Below are positions 1-10,618 of a DNA stretch of 64,000 bases, piece by piece. The DNA comes from Sanguinoderma infundibulare. Its lineage: Eukaryota; Basidiomycota; Agaricomycetes; Polyporales; Polyporaceae. The DNA lies in contig JAVLRN010000021.1 in assembly GCA_032821775.1 (NCBI GenBank), positions 62,001 to 126,000 on the forward strand, in the 5' to 3' direction. The notes under the pieces were generated by a model. The model saw nothing but the letters and a program-made list of their open reading frames with translations, did no database searches and had not been told where the DNA came from. The translations under genes were made by a program, and so were the position numbers. Every line of letters starts with the position of its first letter. Position 1 is the first letter of the stretch.

Positions 1-150
1 GACCGTCGGTCATGATGGTGAGAGGCAACCCAGGCCGCTGGCGCTTGGCTACCAGCGGTGTTCAGACGGCGTCGCTCGTCTTTGTACTTCAACTTGACTT
101 CAACCCTCTCCTTCTTGCCTCCTTCAAATGCTTGCCTGAACGTACGATGG
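1..150. repeat. Direct repeat, copy A
   Basis: This stretch is nearly identical to 14,487-14,635. The match runs from the first base through a shared block ending with the start-like codon near 147. Copy A carries about 20 extra bases (around 60-80) that copy B lacks. It may be a duplicated promoter and start region, because both copies run into an ATG followed by similar codons (Met-Asp/His-Ser-Asp-Leu). Only the right-hand part of the unit may be visible, since the window begins inside it. Confidence 0.8.
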
Positions 151-288
151 ACTCGGATCTGGCGATGGATGGTCGTGTCTCCCAACCGATCTCTGCCCCC
201 ATCGATGCAATTCTCGACGGCGCTCCGGGCCGGGGCCGGGGCTCGAGGCATGTGTTTCTCTCTTCAGACTCGCTCTGACGTCTGCCTC

Positions 289-432
289 TCTCTCGCGAAC
301 ATGGAGCTCTGGCGCCGCGACGCATACACCAAGTTCTTCGATCACCTCGAGTCCAAGCGCGGGCTCTGCTACGATCCGAGCGTGGCCCGCCCCCACTTCG
401 TCCGTGCGCAGCCGGACGCAGGAAGATCATGA
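289..432 (+). pseudogene. GT15 alpha-1,2-mannosyltransferase (KRE2/KTR-type) fragment
   Basis: A frame from about 289 reads SLANMELWRRDAYTKFFDHL and then ESKRGLCYDPS. This matches the GT15 region with the consensus N-F-E-I-A-x-M/L-x-F-W-R-x-E-A-Y-x-K-F-F-x-x-L-x-x-K-G-G, which in the family continues into F-Y-Y-E-R-W-G-D-A-P-V-H. Here that continuation, which holds key donor-site residues, has decayed (L-C-Y-D-P-S-V-A-R-P-H), and a stop follows at 430. Nothing else of the roughly 400-residue GT15 enzyme is recognisable, so this is a relic of a Golgi mannosyltransferase gene. The family assignment rests on one short block. Confidence 0.6.
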
Positions 433-985
433 CTGGGGAGGTCGCGTCCGTCGCCACGAATACGCGTTGAAGAGGACGTGCTCGCCCGCGGCCTTCTGCT
501 GTTGCGCGTACGGATTCGGGGAGTCAATCAATCCGATAGGTCGTCTTTTGTCCGGCCTGCTCGCACAGTTCTGGTGAGTGCCGCACCTCTAAAACCGCTT
601 CGCGACTTGGAAGAGGTTGAGATGCGTACCGGAGGAGGTCGATAGACGACCTGAAGCTGCGCATGGCGAAATTCGAGTCTGGATCGGATCGCGCGAGTTT
701 TGTGAGTTATTGCTTGAGGAATGTGGTGGACCAGGCGGGTGGCTCACCTATTCTTCCTCTGCGAAGCTCGATGTCGCACATGCGGTATATGATCATCTCC
801 TCTACGGGCTCTGGATGTGATTCGAACATGAAGCCTGCGATAGGTGGCGTTTAAGTTGTATGCTCGTCATCAAAGGAAATGCCACTTACCGTAGTCGTTG
901 AGAGCGGCGTTGAGGATAGCTGTAAGAGTGTCACTGACTCAGTAGAGTCGGGGGAGTTACGAGCGCGAGCGCGAGCGGTCTTCAT
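427..985 (-). pseudogene. Small membrane-protein gene, damaged copy 1
   Basis: This is a diverged copy of the intact gene at 26,359-26,983, with the same four-exon layout: introns begin GTAAGTGGC, GTGAGCC and GTGCGGC. The first exon starts with Met-Lys-Thr-Ala-Arg and has lost one base around codon 19 relative to the intact copy, which throws it out of frame. The last exon keeps the QKAAGEH block, but the C-terminal membrane helix is replaced by an unrelated short tail ending at 427. Both defects point to a dead gene. Confidence 0.75.
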
Positions 986-1400
986 TATGGTGGAAATGCG
1001 GTGGGTACGAAAGACGAAACGGCCCGTCGTCTAGGTGCTTATGAGTGGTGCGCAACTGATGAAGTTCGCGCATGGGAGCATATGCTAATGTTAACGGAGG
1101 AATGATCCTTCAAAAGCGGGTCTTTGTTCGCTCAAAAACGATATGACAAGAGACCGGACCAGGCTTGTCTGACGGCTGGCCACAAAGCATCGCGACATAA
1201 TTATGTGACACAATCTCGGAACAGGTACATGCATGCAGGCTTCCGAAACATACGCGAACATAGAACAAGCACAACGAACAACGATGTGGTGAGCGCACCT
1301 GACGATTCTATTGTACATGCTCACCAACATCGAGAACAGAAACGGAAGGAATGACCCGGCAACGGATATCTGTGGACCGTTCCTCGTCTCCCGTGAGTCG
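440..1400. repeat. About 1-kb segmental duplication, copy A
   Basis: The similarity to 26,450-27,400 covers the small membrane-protein gene and several hundred bases upstream of it. Blocks such as the one around 1,125-1,260 match almost base for base (same orientation). The upstream homology ends near 1,380-1,400, right before the truncated MINDY gene. The junction suggests that the duplicated segment landed next to, or replaced, the 5' half of that gene. Confidence 0.85.
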
Positions 1401-1584
1401 TGCTCAACCATTACAGTGTACTATGCTAATCACAGCGCACCCCGTGCCATACCAACCGTCTAGATCATCCTCCACGCCCCAAGTCCGGCCCCGTCCGATG
1501 CACGCTGGTTAGAATCCTCAACAACATCAGTTCGCACGCCTCCAAACGACGGAGACCGCATGCACTTACCCTCTGCTGCCTGGC

Positions 1585-2535
1585 CGGACCGAGGTCGTCT
1601 CCCGACTAGCAGACTGCGACTCCGCCGTCAACCTTCTCGCCGAGGCCGACTACTTCACCGAGGGCAACTTCGTCGTCGCCGAGGACGAGCCTGGACCGTC
1701 ATCTTCCGCAGGAGCCGGGCCGTCAAGTTCACGCATGTACAACCTCACGCCCCAGCAGCAGCAGGAGGTCGAGCATGGTGCGTTCCTCCTGTCCTCACTT
1801 TCCATGCTCACAAGGCCTCGACTAATCTACCGATGCATTGGCAGCGCTCGTGGTCCGCTCGTACATCGAGTCCACCTCGTCCCAACTCACGTACTACGGC
1901 CTCTTCAACCTCGTGTCCTCCCTCCCGCCGAACTCCCTCTTCGCCCTCTTTCGCAACTCGCATCTCTCCGTGCTCTACAAATCCCCCACAGACCGCGCGC
2001 TCTACACGCTCGTCAGCGACCAGGTCTTCCTGCACGAGTCCCCTGTCGTGCGGGAACGGCTCGAGGACGTCGACGGCGGGTGGTCGACATTCGTCGACTC
2101 CGAGTTCCGCAATTCGAGCGCCGCGCGCGTCGACTCCGCCGGGCACACCGCCGAGAGCGCGCTGGCGGCGCTCGAGCACCAGGCCTCCGGGATGACGCTC
2201 GCGGACCGCGCCCAGTGAGTCGCATTACCTCCCGTTAGCTGTGTACGTTGCATGGCGCGCTGACAGGTTCGTACGTACGTTTCAGCGAGGAGCTGGCGCG
2301 GCAGCTGGAGGCGGCGGAAGAACAGCGCATGAACGACTACTGCGCTCGCCAGGAGCTGGAGCATGCGGACAGGGATCGCGCTGCTCCGGAGGTCCCGCCT
2401 TCTGTCACCAAGGCGGTCAGCGTTCAAACGTCTCCCGACAACCCAGCACGCGACGTACCTCCCTCAAGCGGCGTTCACCACAAACACCATCCGCTGGACG
2501 CTTGCTGGGACAGCGGCGGGACAAGACCAGCATGA
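1585..2535 (+). pseudogene. MINDY-family deubiquitinase, 3' half only
   Basis: Exons at about 1585-1777, 1845-2214 and 2286-2535 join in phase to a protein containing SQLTYYGLFNLV, LFALFRNSHLSVLY, LYTLVSDQVFL and VDGGWSTFVDSEF. These match MINDY-1/2 (FAM63) blocks with the consensus Q-L-T-Y-H-G-L, V-F-F-R-N-N-H-F-S-T, L-V-T-D-Q-G-F and V-D-G-D-x-x-F-x-D-S-x-F. The His of the FRNSHLS block is the family's catalytic His. The tail has the usual E-L-A-R-Q-L-E-A-A-E-E-Q motif region. The N-terminal half with the catalytic Cys is missing: the frame is closed by a TAG at 1510 and no start codon precedes 1735. The product could not cleave ubiquitin chains even if expressed from Met 1735. Confidence 0.8.
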
Positions 2536-2552
2536 GTACGAACTGAAGCTGA

Positions 2553-5090
2553 CAGCGGTGAATGGACAGAGCCACCGGGGACGGGGGCGAGGATGCGTCC
2601 ATCTGTGACCCCACGCCTCATCCTAAATACCTCGAGAGCACTGCGGTCTTTGTCCGCCAGCCCGGGAGACCGCGGGCAACGTGGATTTCGGAGAATCGGC
2701 TCCCATGTGCGGCCGACGGTCCATTTTCCTTTGCGACCGCTTGGTACGTTAACCCTGAACGCGCGCCATGCGGTATCCTTGTCGGCTAACCACTCTCCAG
2801 GCCCCTGGCGACCACCGCTCATTGATCCCGCACCGTCTGTGGCGGTACGTTCGCAGATCTCCAGAGTCCGTGACGACGGAGCCAAGCGAGATGACATCTG
2901 GGGGTAGCAATGTACACTTACGCGCATGGGCTCACTTGCATCGCGATTCCAATACAGTCCGGGTTCCCCATCAAATGAGCGGAGTGAGAGCTTCAGCTCC
3001 GACGGCGGGTTCGAACTTCGAGGACGAAGGCGGCGCCGCCTCATTCTCCTCACCGGAACACACCGCTGCGCGCAAGTGGATCCGCGAACAGACCCAAGTC
3101 CAAGTGCAGCTCACCGGTCAGTGAGTATTCGAGAGCCCGAGCCTGTCCACGCGGAGCGGACCTCATGCCGCTCACTGGATCGAAGACGGATGGGATGCTG
3201 AGTGTCGGTCGGGTCATTTGGGGACAACCGTCCTACCGCCGCGCGCCGTGTCACAGTGTCGAGTGCGCGTGCCGACGTCGCTCGGCGGCCTTTCCTCAAC
3301 ATGCGGACGATGAGAAGAAATGTGCGCAATCTACACCGAGGGACTGCGGGCGAAGACATCCGGAAAATGAGAAGGAGCGCGAGTCTCCGCTTGACGACAG
3401 CGGTGCGCGGGGCATGCTCCAGTCCACGGCCACGCATCTCCTTCCCACTCAGCCGCTTCTGCGTCCGGCCGCCGCTACTATGCGAAGACGGCGCGCATCG
3501 CGCACTCATATCCACAGCCGAGACAACCCTTGATGGGTGAAAATGAGTGCGCGCGATGATCCTCCCAATGTCCGCGCCCAAGACCAATCTCAAGCCCGAG
3601 GACAGGCAAGACACTCGCCAGTCTCGACGCAGTCCTCGTCCGTCGAGCACCATGTCGAGAGCGCACACGGGATAGCGTCGAGCGGCGCGTGAGGGGCAAA
3701 TATTGTAGTGACGACGCGCCGCTCTGCAGTCTTGCTGTCGCCGCTGCTGGGTTTTGGCCGAGGATGTCTTCCTGCTCGGGCACGCGCTTCATGGTCACGC
3801 TGTTCGCAAGGTCGGCCGCCTCCGCCGCGCATACGCCGGTCATGGACTGCTTCTTCGCGACCTCGGCGACCAGTGCCTCGATCGTCGGTTCGTCGTCGAC
3901 GAGGGTGTTGGACCCGCTCGGGGCGGGGCCACCGGGAGCTGCTCGTATGCTTTCCGCTTCGAGTCATCCATCGTCATGCTGCTCATCATTTCCACGCCGC
4001 GCGCGGTGACCGTTGCATGCAGCGGTCGCCGTCCCAATACATCAAGCAATTTGCTGCGTTTTTGCAAGCGAAGCCGAAGCCACGACCGGCCAGACTCGAT
4101 ATTCACTTGTCAAGCTGCCAGCTTCGTAAATACCGTAGCTACGCGACAAATAAACGTGGGGCGGTCGTTTCGCCACGTTGTCGGACCATCCTGACCGGTC
4201 TGGTGGTACATTTTGTGAGTTCTGATTCTCAGCACCAAACCCGCGGATACGACTCACCTCGAACACTGCACTTGAACGGGTGCCTTTTGCCCGTTGGGTG
4301 GTTCTGTTGCGCGACTAGAGTTCTCTAATAACTGACCATTCGTTGAGTACGGAACACAGGGGCAGACCCGGCCGATAGAAAAACAGAGAGGCAACTGAAG
4401 CGAAAAGCTTGCAAGAGCTTGAGTGCTTCCTCTAGTGCTCACCCTCCCATGGACGAGGGAGCGACCGACCTCGGTCTGCACCACGGGGATCTCCCTTCAA
4501 GTTGTGACAGATACGAAGTGGTCGAGCCTCACAACGGCACCTTCACTTCCTTCCACGGACCGTTGGCGACGTCGAAAGCTCATGGGTCATCGCCGAGTGG
4601 AGCCAGCCGTATGCTGCGCCCGGCATGACCGCACTCGCCTGAAGTGGCACTGCCTGCCTGGCCATGGAATTCCACAATCCGGACAGCCGCACAATCAATT
4701 GCAAGAAGAAACACGTTCAATACACTAGCCGAAACGAACAAGGGCGGTCAAGACAAAACGCGGGGGAAAGAGAAAGGGGCCGAGGTAAGGGTGTGCCGTC
4801 GAGACGATGAATCCAAAGTCCAAGTCCGTCCGAAGCCTGCAACAAAGTCCAGCCCAAACGAAGACGACGGCACTACCCGCCCACAGGACGTCAGCCAAGA
4901 CCCCCTCAAAGGTGGCCGACAAGCGTAGAATGCACCTTCGCTGCCGCATGGTCGGCGCAGCGCCCCGCAGGTGCATCCGCCCGTCCTTCAGACTCTCGGT
5001 GATGATAGGGCTCGCTGCAGGCCGGAACTTAGATTCGTTCGAGTACCTACATCGCCCCGCCCATCCCCATCCAAATCACAACCCAGCCCT
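2553..5090. other. No confident gene; scattered possible exons
   Basis: Several open frames overlap here on both strands, but none gives a recognisable protein with good splice sites. Two stretches read most like coding sequence. On the plus strand an exon ending at 3124 contains FEDEGGAASFSSPEHTAARK. On the minus strand about 3700-3915 contains DEPTIEALVAEVAKKQS followed by VTMKRVPEQEDILG. Both may be parts of decayed or very small genes. The rest (4,000-5,090) shows nothing I can support. Confidence 0.3.
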
Positions 5091-5096
5091 GGGTAT

Positions 5097-5390
5097 TCAG
5101 CCACCCTCGCCTCCGACGCAGCTGTTGGCATGGATGATGCCCGGATTCGCCTCGAGCTGCTGGATGGCGTTCAGGCAGAGCTTGAGGCCGAGGTAGCAGA
5201 GGAAGATGAAGAAGACGATGAGCGCGAGCCGCTTCCAGGACAACGGCGGCGGCGGGTTGAACCGCGGGTCCCGCGCGAGGCGGCGGTGGAGCTTGCGGAC
5301 GTCGCTCGTCGGCTCGTGGCGCGGGTACTCACGACGCTTCTCGTCGCCGCTCGCCGCCAGCCGTTCGTACTCGTACTCGTGCCCCGGCAT
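5097..5390 (-). CDS. Small single-pass membrane protein
   Basis: A 97-residue frame begins at Met (5390) with MPGHEYEYERL, continues through a basic Arg/His-rich segment and ends with a strongly hydrophobic helix (about residues 60-80, RLALIVFFIFLCYLGLKLCL). The longer open frame upstream of this Met is low-complexity and probably 5' leader. The layout (charged N-terminus, one helix near the C-terminus) is that of a tail-anchored or type II membrane protein. I do not recognise the family. The last dozen residues could be changed by an unseen intron. Confidence 0.6.
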   Translation of the reverse strand: MPGHEYEYERLAASGDEKRREYPRHEPTSDVRKLHRRLARDPRFNPPPPLSWKRLALIVFFIFLCYLGLKLCLNAIQQLEANPGIIHANSCVGGEGG

Positions 5391-6016
5391 GTCGGTAGTG
5401 TTGCTTATGCTGCCGGGAGCGGAAGGGGTGGGAGAAGGATGGCAACGGGAGAGTAAGGAATGGTGGCGGTTGTGACGGTGTCTGATCATCGGAGGTCGAG
5501 GCCGAGGCCGAGGAGATCTAGATGCTTGTACTTTGAGCGTTATTTTGCAATAATTCTGCTGTCGAACGTTAGCATTGATATGAACAAGGATTGGCGAGGT
5601 GGAGGAGGTTTGCGAGAGAGCCGTAATTTCGAAATTCCGCAAATAGCAGCTGTGGGCGCTTGGCCCCTTGTGGCACTGCACTTCGGTCCCCGCGTCCAGT
5701 CGACCCTTTTGCTCTCTTCCACGACCATCGCTGCATCAATAACCGACCCTTTGCCAGTAAGTCCATCATGATTGTTATAATATTCCTGTCTCTTATGTTG
5801 CGCACCCTCAAGTACAGCGACCGGACTCGACGCAGTCTCCATGTGAGGGTTGAGGTACCATTACGTCCTACCTGAGCAATTTCATCCGTGCTCCGTTCTC
5901 GCCTCAGGCTGTGGCCTGCCGGATGTATCGCCGTGAGTTTTACTTGAATGCACCACCAACTCTATTCCCCCAGGTCGAGCGTGGATTGCGGGAGGACGGG
6001 AGACGTCTGCAATCTG

Positions 6017-6054
6017 AACCCCGCACAGATGCAGCCTAACCTCCAGAACATCCA
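6017..6054. repeat. Exact 38-bp repeat, copy 1
   Basis: The 38 bases beginning AACCCCGCACAGATG are identical to 6886-6923, and the eight bases before them also match in part. The similarity stops abruptly after the repeat in this copy, but the sequence resumes (CCGGATC) about 45 bases later. The insert between could be an intron-like GTGCG...CAG segment. It probably marks two decayed copies of one exon. Confidence 0.8.
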
Positions 6055-6254
6055 TGTGCGTCGGTTGATGCGTGACGTTGCTCAGGTGCGCACCCACTCG
6101 ACCGGATCCACCCGAGTTGCCATGCTCGCGTGCTTCACCCTCGGGTTGCCAATGTGAACGGGGCTGGGGAGTTGCCGCTGAGCCGGGCACAGGGGAAAGT
6201 GGTGGACATTGCGAACTATAGGTATGCACGAAACAATCCGTCCACTCCGCTGAT

Positions 6255-6510
6255 ATGAAGCGCTTGGCTCGGTTGCAGCACCCGACGATTCTGTCGGACG
6301 AAACGAAGATTTGTCCTCCGCGTATGTCTCATCCGAAGCCGCAGTCTTGGTGGGTAGCTCAGGCCCTCGGCAGCAGCGTGCGCGTGCAATCCGGTAGAAA
6401 GTTCGTGTTCATCTATCATACGTTCGTATGCAGCTAGAGGGTCGTCTGGGAGCCGGTGAGAAAACCGGTGGCCCGGAGCCTTTCGGCGATGCTCGGTTCT
6501 TGTGATGCAG
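6255..6510. pseudogene. RING-gene relic, head-to-head rearranged
   Basis: Bases 6255-6365 read on the plus strand match the start of exon 2 (and the end of intron 1) of the intact RING gene at 13,071-14,417: the shared stretch runs from the intron's branch-side end to the GGSGTS-like codons. Bases about 6385-6510 match the next part of the same exon (AAYERM-DEHELS and the Ser-rich block) but on the minus strand. The two halves therefore face each other, so this copy was broken and inverted inside the exon. No RING residues are present. Confidence 0.8.
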
Positions 6511-6885
6511 GTATCGGCACACGATTATATGCGGGCCCTGCGTCTGGAACGGGCAACTCAAGCGGTTTGCGGAGATGATCTTTGGATCCAACCGTCAGTG
6601 TTCTCATTTGATTCAAATATATGCAGGCTTAATGTTCACTACGATGTTTTCCAGCGCAGGGTGAAACGTTGCTTAGAGTGCATATGAGTCCGGCACGACA
6701 TCCTCCGGTGGCCATGGCTGTGGGAACGCATATCAAGCTTCTGTCGCCCGATCAAACCCCGCGCGCGTGGTACGCGAACGTTGTCGTTCAGCGCCGCATC
6801 AACTTCTGGTCGTCCGCTTCTCTGGGTCATTGCATGTTATTTTTGTTCCAGCATGTGAATGTGGATTGAAGACATCGGCAACACG

Positions 6886-6923
6886 AACCCCGCACAGATG
6901 CAGCCTAACCTCCAGAACATCCA
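6886..6923. repeat. Exact 38-bp repeat, copy 2
   Basis: Identical to 6017-6054. Here it runs directly into CCGGATCTGG without the extra segment seen in copy 1. It lies just upstream of the decayed 5' part of the TVP38-like gene, so it may be an old exon of that gene. Confidence 0.8.
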
Positions 6924-7225
6924 CCGGATCTGGATCATTCAGTTGGTGCGCAGTGCTCCTCATTTATCCGCTCTTCACAAGCACTCATGGCCTTCCCTCC
7001 AAGCGGTCCTATGCGAGTTTCTATGGATTTTCCACCTAACACCGCAGCTGGATTTCAGCCGATTCGGACACTTCGTCACAGCGGCTTGTGTGCTTATGAA
7101 CTTTGTACGTGCTTTTGCTTGATTCGAGCTATTGGTAACGACTCTCTTTCATGCACCCTTGCTCTGTGCTCATGCAACCATTTGACGTGTAGCCTCGGGC
7201 CCAGCATGCAGAATGTGTTGTATGT

Positions 7226-7812
7226 GCAGGCTATTGGCAATCCACAGATGACGACTGTTCTGCCGTCGCGCAGATACAAATTGGACATTTGGGCACCATC
7301 CGCTCGACCCTGCCTGGCCCGTGTGGTTCGCGAAGGCGGCTTCAAGATCGCGTTGATTTCCGGGCTGAGCGCCCTCTCAGGTCATCGTGCATCCCTTACA
7401 TATTCCGTTCTCGTTTTTGCCACGCACTGACATGACATGTCTCTCGGCAGTCAACACAACGGTGTTCTCCACCTGTGGCATGGGCGTTATTACGCTCTCG
7501 ATGGCCGCCGTACTCTCGCTCCCAAAGCAGTTCATCACCGTCTACCTCGGCGTTGCGCTTGAGCAGTCCGAAGACGGCAGCAGCAGCAAGTCCGATACTA
7601 TCATCGAGGATGCCGTGCTCGGTGTTACGACGCTCATCACGATCGGTGCCATGTGGCACATCTACCACAAGGTGAATCAGGCGAAGCCGCACGTCATCTA
7701 TGACCGGCGTAAGGCCCGTCAGATGAAGCTCGCGAACGTTCAGTGCGGCAGCCGCTGGCAGACTGGCGAGACGGCTCCAGCGCATGACTGCTGTTCGGTT
7801 CGTGCATGCTAG
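7226..7812 (+). pseudogene. TVP38/TMEM64-type SNARE-associated Golgi protein, 3' part
   Basis: Two exons (to 7380, and 7451-7812) encode CLARVVREGGFKIALISGLS, then TTVFSTCGMG and LSLPKQFITVYLGVALEQSE, and a second membrane helix before KPHVIYDRRKARQMKL. These are the signature blocks of fungal TVP38-like SNARE-associated Golgi proteins. The family's Pro-Gly-His-Phe step between the first two blocks is missing at the splice junction, where Ser-Val-Asn replaces it. Upstream of 7226 the expected N-terminal membrane helices cannot be read in one frame. I therefore treat it as a 5'-decayed gene, although the last two exons are open and could still be translated. Confidence 0.65.
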
Positions 7813-7875
7813 GCCTCGGCAAGTCATCATCCAAGACCCTTCAGCTGTGGATTCAGGCCACGACAAGATGTTCGT

Positions 7876-8661
7876 TCACCATTTGCTTGACCCCGGTTCC
7901 ATTTGGCGCACGCGAGCCACGCCGTCCGCCTTCTTCTTGAACCCCCACGGGTTGTTGAACTGCTCCATGCTGACCTCGATGGGGATGCTCGGGTCGACGC
8001 GCGCGAGCTGGACCCACACGCCCTCGATGCTCATCCCGATCCACATCTTGTCCGCGATCTCGGAGTTGACGTACACGACGATGTCGTCCTTGAACGGGTT
8101 GTGCGGCGCGCCGGGCCCAGGAGCGACCTCGGCGTCCTCGCCGTCGTCCAGGACCGCCGCGCCGCGCGAGTCGGGCAGGATCTGCGGCTTCTGGACGTCC
8201 GCGATCGGGTTGACCGCGTACACGGGCCACGCGGAGAGCATGAGCTTCGCGAACTTTGTGTCCAGCTCACGCTCGACTGCCTCAGGGTCGTGCAGCAGCG
8301 CGGGCTCGAGCGTGCCCTTCCCGCTGTTGTTCTTCTGCTTCTGCGATTGCGTTGAGGGCAAGGGCGCAGGCGGCACGATGACGCTCTTGATTCGCCGCGT
8401 GGATCGCTCGACTACGCCAGTGGTGTGCGTGAGGGGCAGCGTTGTCGGCCCGAGGAGCTTGTGGAGGACATTGATCACTGGCCCCGACTCCCAGTCGGCC
8501 GCGGAGGTCGTCGCGAGGAAGGGGTTGTCGCTGACGTCGCCTCGCCACGCACCCGCGTCAGCGTCGCCCCACTCGCCGCTGGCCGCGTTCGCATCGCCCT
8601 GGCCCCACTCGTAGTCGTTTTCGTGCGCGGAGGGGCCGAGGGCTTTCAGGTCCTGCTCCAT
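7876..8661 (-). CDS. Conserved hypothetical protein
   Basis: A single open frame of 261 residues starts at Met 8661 (MEQDLKALGPSAHENDYEWG). It has an acidic, Gly/Asp-rich N-terminus, a basic Gln/Lys segment in the middle, and an ordered C-terminal block with NPFKDDIVVYVNSEIADKMW and GVWVQLARVDPSIPIEVSME. No signal peptide or membrane helix is visible. The ordered C-terminal block looks like a conserved fungal domain, but I cannot name it. The chosen Met avoids a 25-codon extension that reads like leader sequence. Confidence 0.6.
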   Translation of the reverse strand: MEQDLKALGPSAHENDYEWGQGDANAASGEWGDADAGAWRGDVSDNPFLATTSAADWESGPVINVLHKLLGPTTLPLTHTTGVVERSTRRIKSVIVPPAPLPSTQSQKQKNNSGKGTLEPALLHDPEAVERELDTKFAKLMLSAWPVYAVNPIADVQKPQILPDSRGAAVLDDGEDAEVAPGPGAPHNPFKDDIVVYVNSEIADKMWIGMSIEGVWVQLARVDPSIPIEVSMEQFNNPWGFKKKADGVARVRQMEPGSSKW

Positions 8662-9016
8662 CGTCGCGACGTTGGGCCGCCCACTAACTCTCAGCTCTAT
8701 CGGTATGGCTGGACGGCACTGCAATGAGGGCAACACGCGGTTGTCACGGCTACATCGAGGTTCTGATAGGAAGGGAGCGCTTCTAACCGCTTGCTGGATG
8801 TGTGAGTTTTCTATTTAGTACCTCATCGAGTTCGCACTCATTATTTTTAGCGGTGCTTGCGGGCACCAATAATCTGAAAGTTCACTATGGGGGTGGTCAT
8901 CTCGGAAAGTGCAAAAGCGACCGGCCTGCTGTACGCCGCGTTCAACGTCGAGGTGGCCAAGATTTACACCAATTCAGTCCTAGCCGCGTGAGATTGCAAC
9001 ATCTGTTCAAACATGA

Positions 9017-9945
9017 TCCTGCGTTCTCATAGCCTGTCGCCTCAGCTTGAACTTCCGGCACCCTCACGAGCCGGTCACCGCAACAATTGGTTTCGGCAGT
9101 ACAGAAGAATCTGCTTGGGTCAAAATCTGGAGATTCGCGATGATCGTCATTTCAAACCACCTGGAAACGTGAGTATACTGCCCCATCAATTGCCTTAACC
9201 TCGGCTGACACACGGCTGGCACATCCGCAGCCCACACATGCTTTGCTGATGCGAGCACAATAGGTAGTATGTGAAGTTTGTTTGTTGGTTCCCCTCGAAA
9301 TTCCCCCTTCCTCATCTTCCGTCTGCTCCAGTTCTACCCTCGTCCCCAGCTCACGTGGCGAGGGCCTCGTGCTCATGGTCAAGAAGGCGGGCGACTGGAC
9401 GAACAAGCTCTACGACCTTGGCCGGTGCACCGACTACAGTGAGGCCAACGGCCTCGATTGCAGCGTCCAGGTCATCGTCGAGGGCCCCTATGCCCCGGCC
9501 ACACCGTCTTCTCCGCCTTCTCCAGCATGCTCTTCGTCCCTGGCGGCTCCGGCATCACCTTCGTGCTTGCGGCGGTCCAGGACCTGATGAAGAAAGCTCG
9601 TCTGGTCCATGCAGGACCCGCCACAGCTCACGCCGCTCGTGCCCCTCTTCCAGTCACTCCTCGCGCAGTCGTACGACGCGTACGCGAACCTCCGCATCTC
9701 CGTCTTCTACACCTGCGCACCGACATCCGACAACGCACTCAAGCGCTTCGCGAACCTGCCCCTGGCCTCACGCTCTCGCCCACGCTCCTGCGCATTGGCA
9801 AGATCCTGGAGGGCATTGTCGACCGGTCCGCCGCCCTCTTCTCTGGGTGCCGCGGGTGCACGCGCGGTGAGGGTGGACGCAGAAGTCATTATGGTGCATT
9901 CCCATTCCTGTTTCCGGGAGGCACATTGAACGGTTCCCGCTGACC
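9017..9945 (+). pseudogene. Ferric reductase (FRE-type) relic
   Basis: Near 9050 the sequence encodes TIGFGSTEESAWVKIWRFAM, which fits the entry to the ferric reductase membrane domain. From 9350 it encodes GLVLMVKKAGDWTNKLYDLG and VIVEGPY, then FVPGGSGITFVLAAVQDLMK (the NAD-binding G-G-x-G-I-T loop), then DPPQLTPLVPLFQSLLAQS, and finally GLTLSPTLLRIGKILEGIVD. The four blocks lie in alternating frames, with breaks near 9486, 9600 and 9765 that no intron explains, and most membrane helices are absent. This is a dead plasma-membrane metalloreductase gene. Confidence 0.75.
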
Positions 9946-10048
9946 AAATCATGCTCGTTTTACAGGTCAACGTCTTTGATTGAAACCATCAAACCCGAAA
10001 CACATTGTGGCCTCTCTCGCATCCCCTCGTTAACATTCATGCTCACAT

Positions 10049-10618
10049 CATGCGTCCCCATCACTTCCGAGCACGTCCGCTCGCGCTGTCTCCCTCCCTC
10101 CGACTACGGACCACGCTCGGGCACCGCTTTCTTTACTCACGGAGCCGAGCGACTCGGAAACGACGCCAACAGTGCAAGCTCGACCGGAGTGCTCCATCGA
10201 CACAGTGCCAATAGACGAGGTGGAGCCTCTTGCGGCATATACGTGCCCCATCTGTTTCTCGCCGCCGTCCTACACCACGATGACGCCATGCGGACACGCC
10301 CTTTGTGGTGAGTGTCTGTTCACGGCGGTAAAGACGACGATCCAGCGGGGTGCATATACCCTTCCTCCGGGCGAGTGGATGATTGGCGGGATTGCCGCGA
10401 GAAGCATATCATACATCAACTCCCCGGGTCATCTCATGTGGTCGTCGGAGAGTCGGTCGCTAGGCTCGCTGGTAAGCTCAGCTTCGGAGCATCCTCTTGG
10501 AAATGTGTGCAGATGGCTTAGTCCTCATGATAGGTCGCCTGTGACAACTGTGGAGGGTCATTTACGCAAGGTGTGGCGCGGCCAAAGTGTCCGTCTCCCG
10601 GGGCAGGTCAACGTGTAG
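10049..10618 (+). pseudogene. RING-gene relic, 5'- and 3'-truncated
   Basis: Read on the plus strand, this matches the second half of exon 2 of the intact RING gene, from SPSLPSTSARAVSLPPTTDH through the zinc-ligand block YTCPICFSPPSYTTMTPCGH, CGECLF and TTIQRGAYTLPPGE. The match ends at about 10,375. There the intact gene splices to an exon carrying the last two zinc ligands (CPVC), and here the sequence diverges. With no start codon and an incomplete RING, the product could not act as an E3. Confidence 0.8.

Noticed and set aside
2475..3053. 192-codon minus-strand open frame
   Set aside because: Arg/Pro/Ser-rich composition without ordered blocks; it overlaps the end of the MINDY exon on the other strand and looks like a high-GC shadow.
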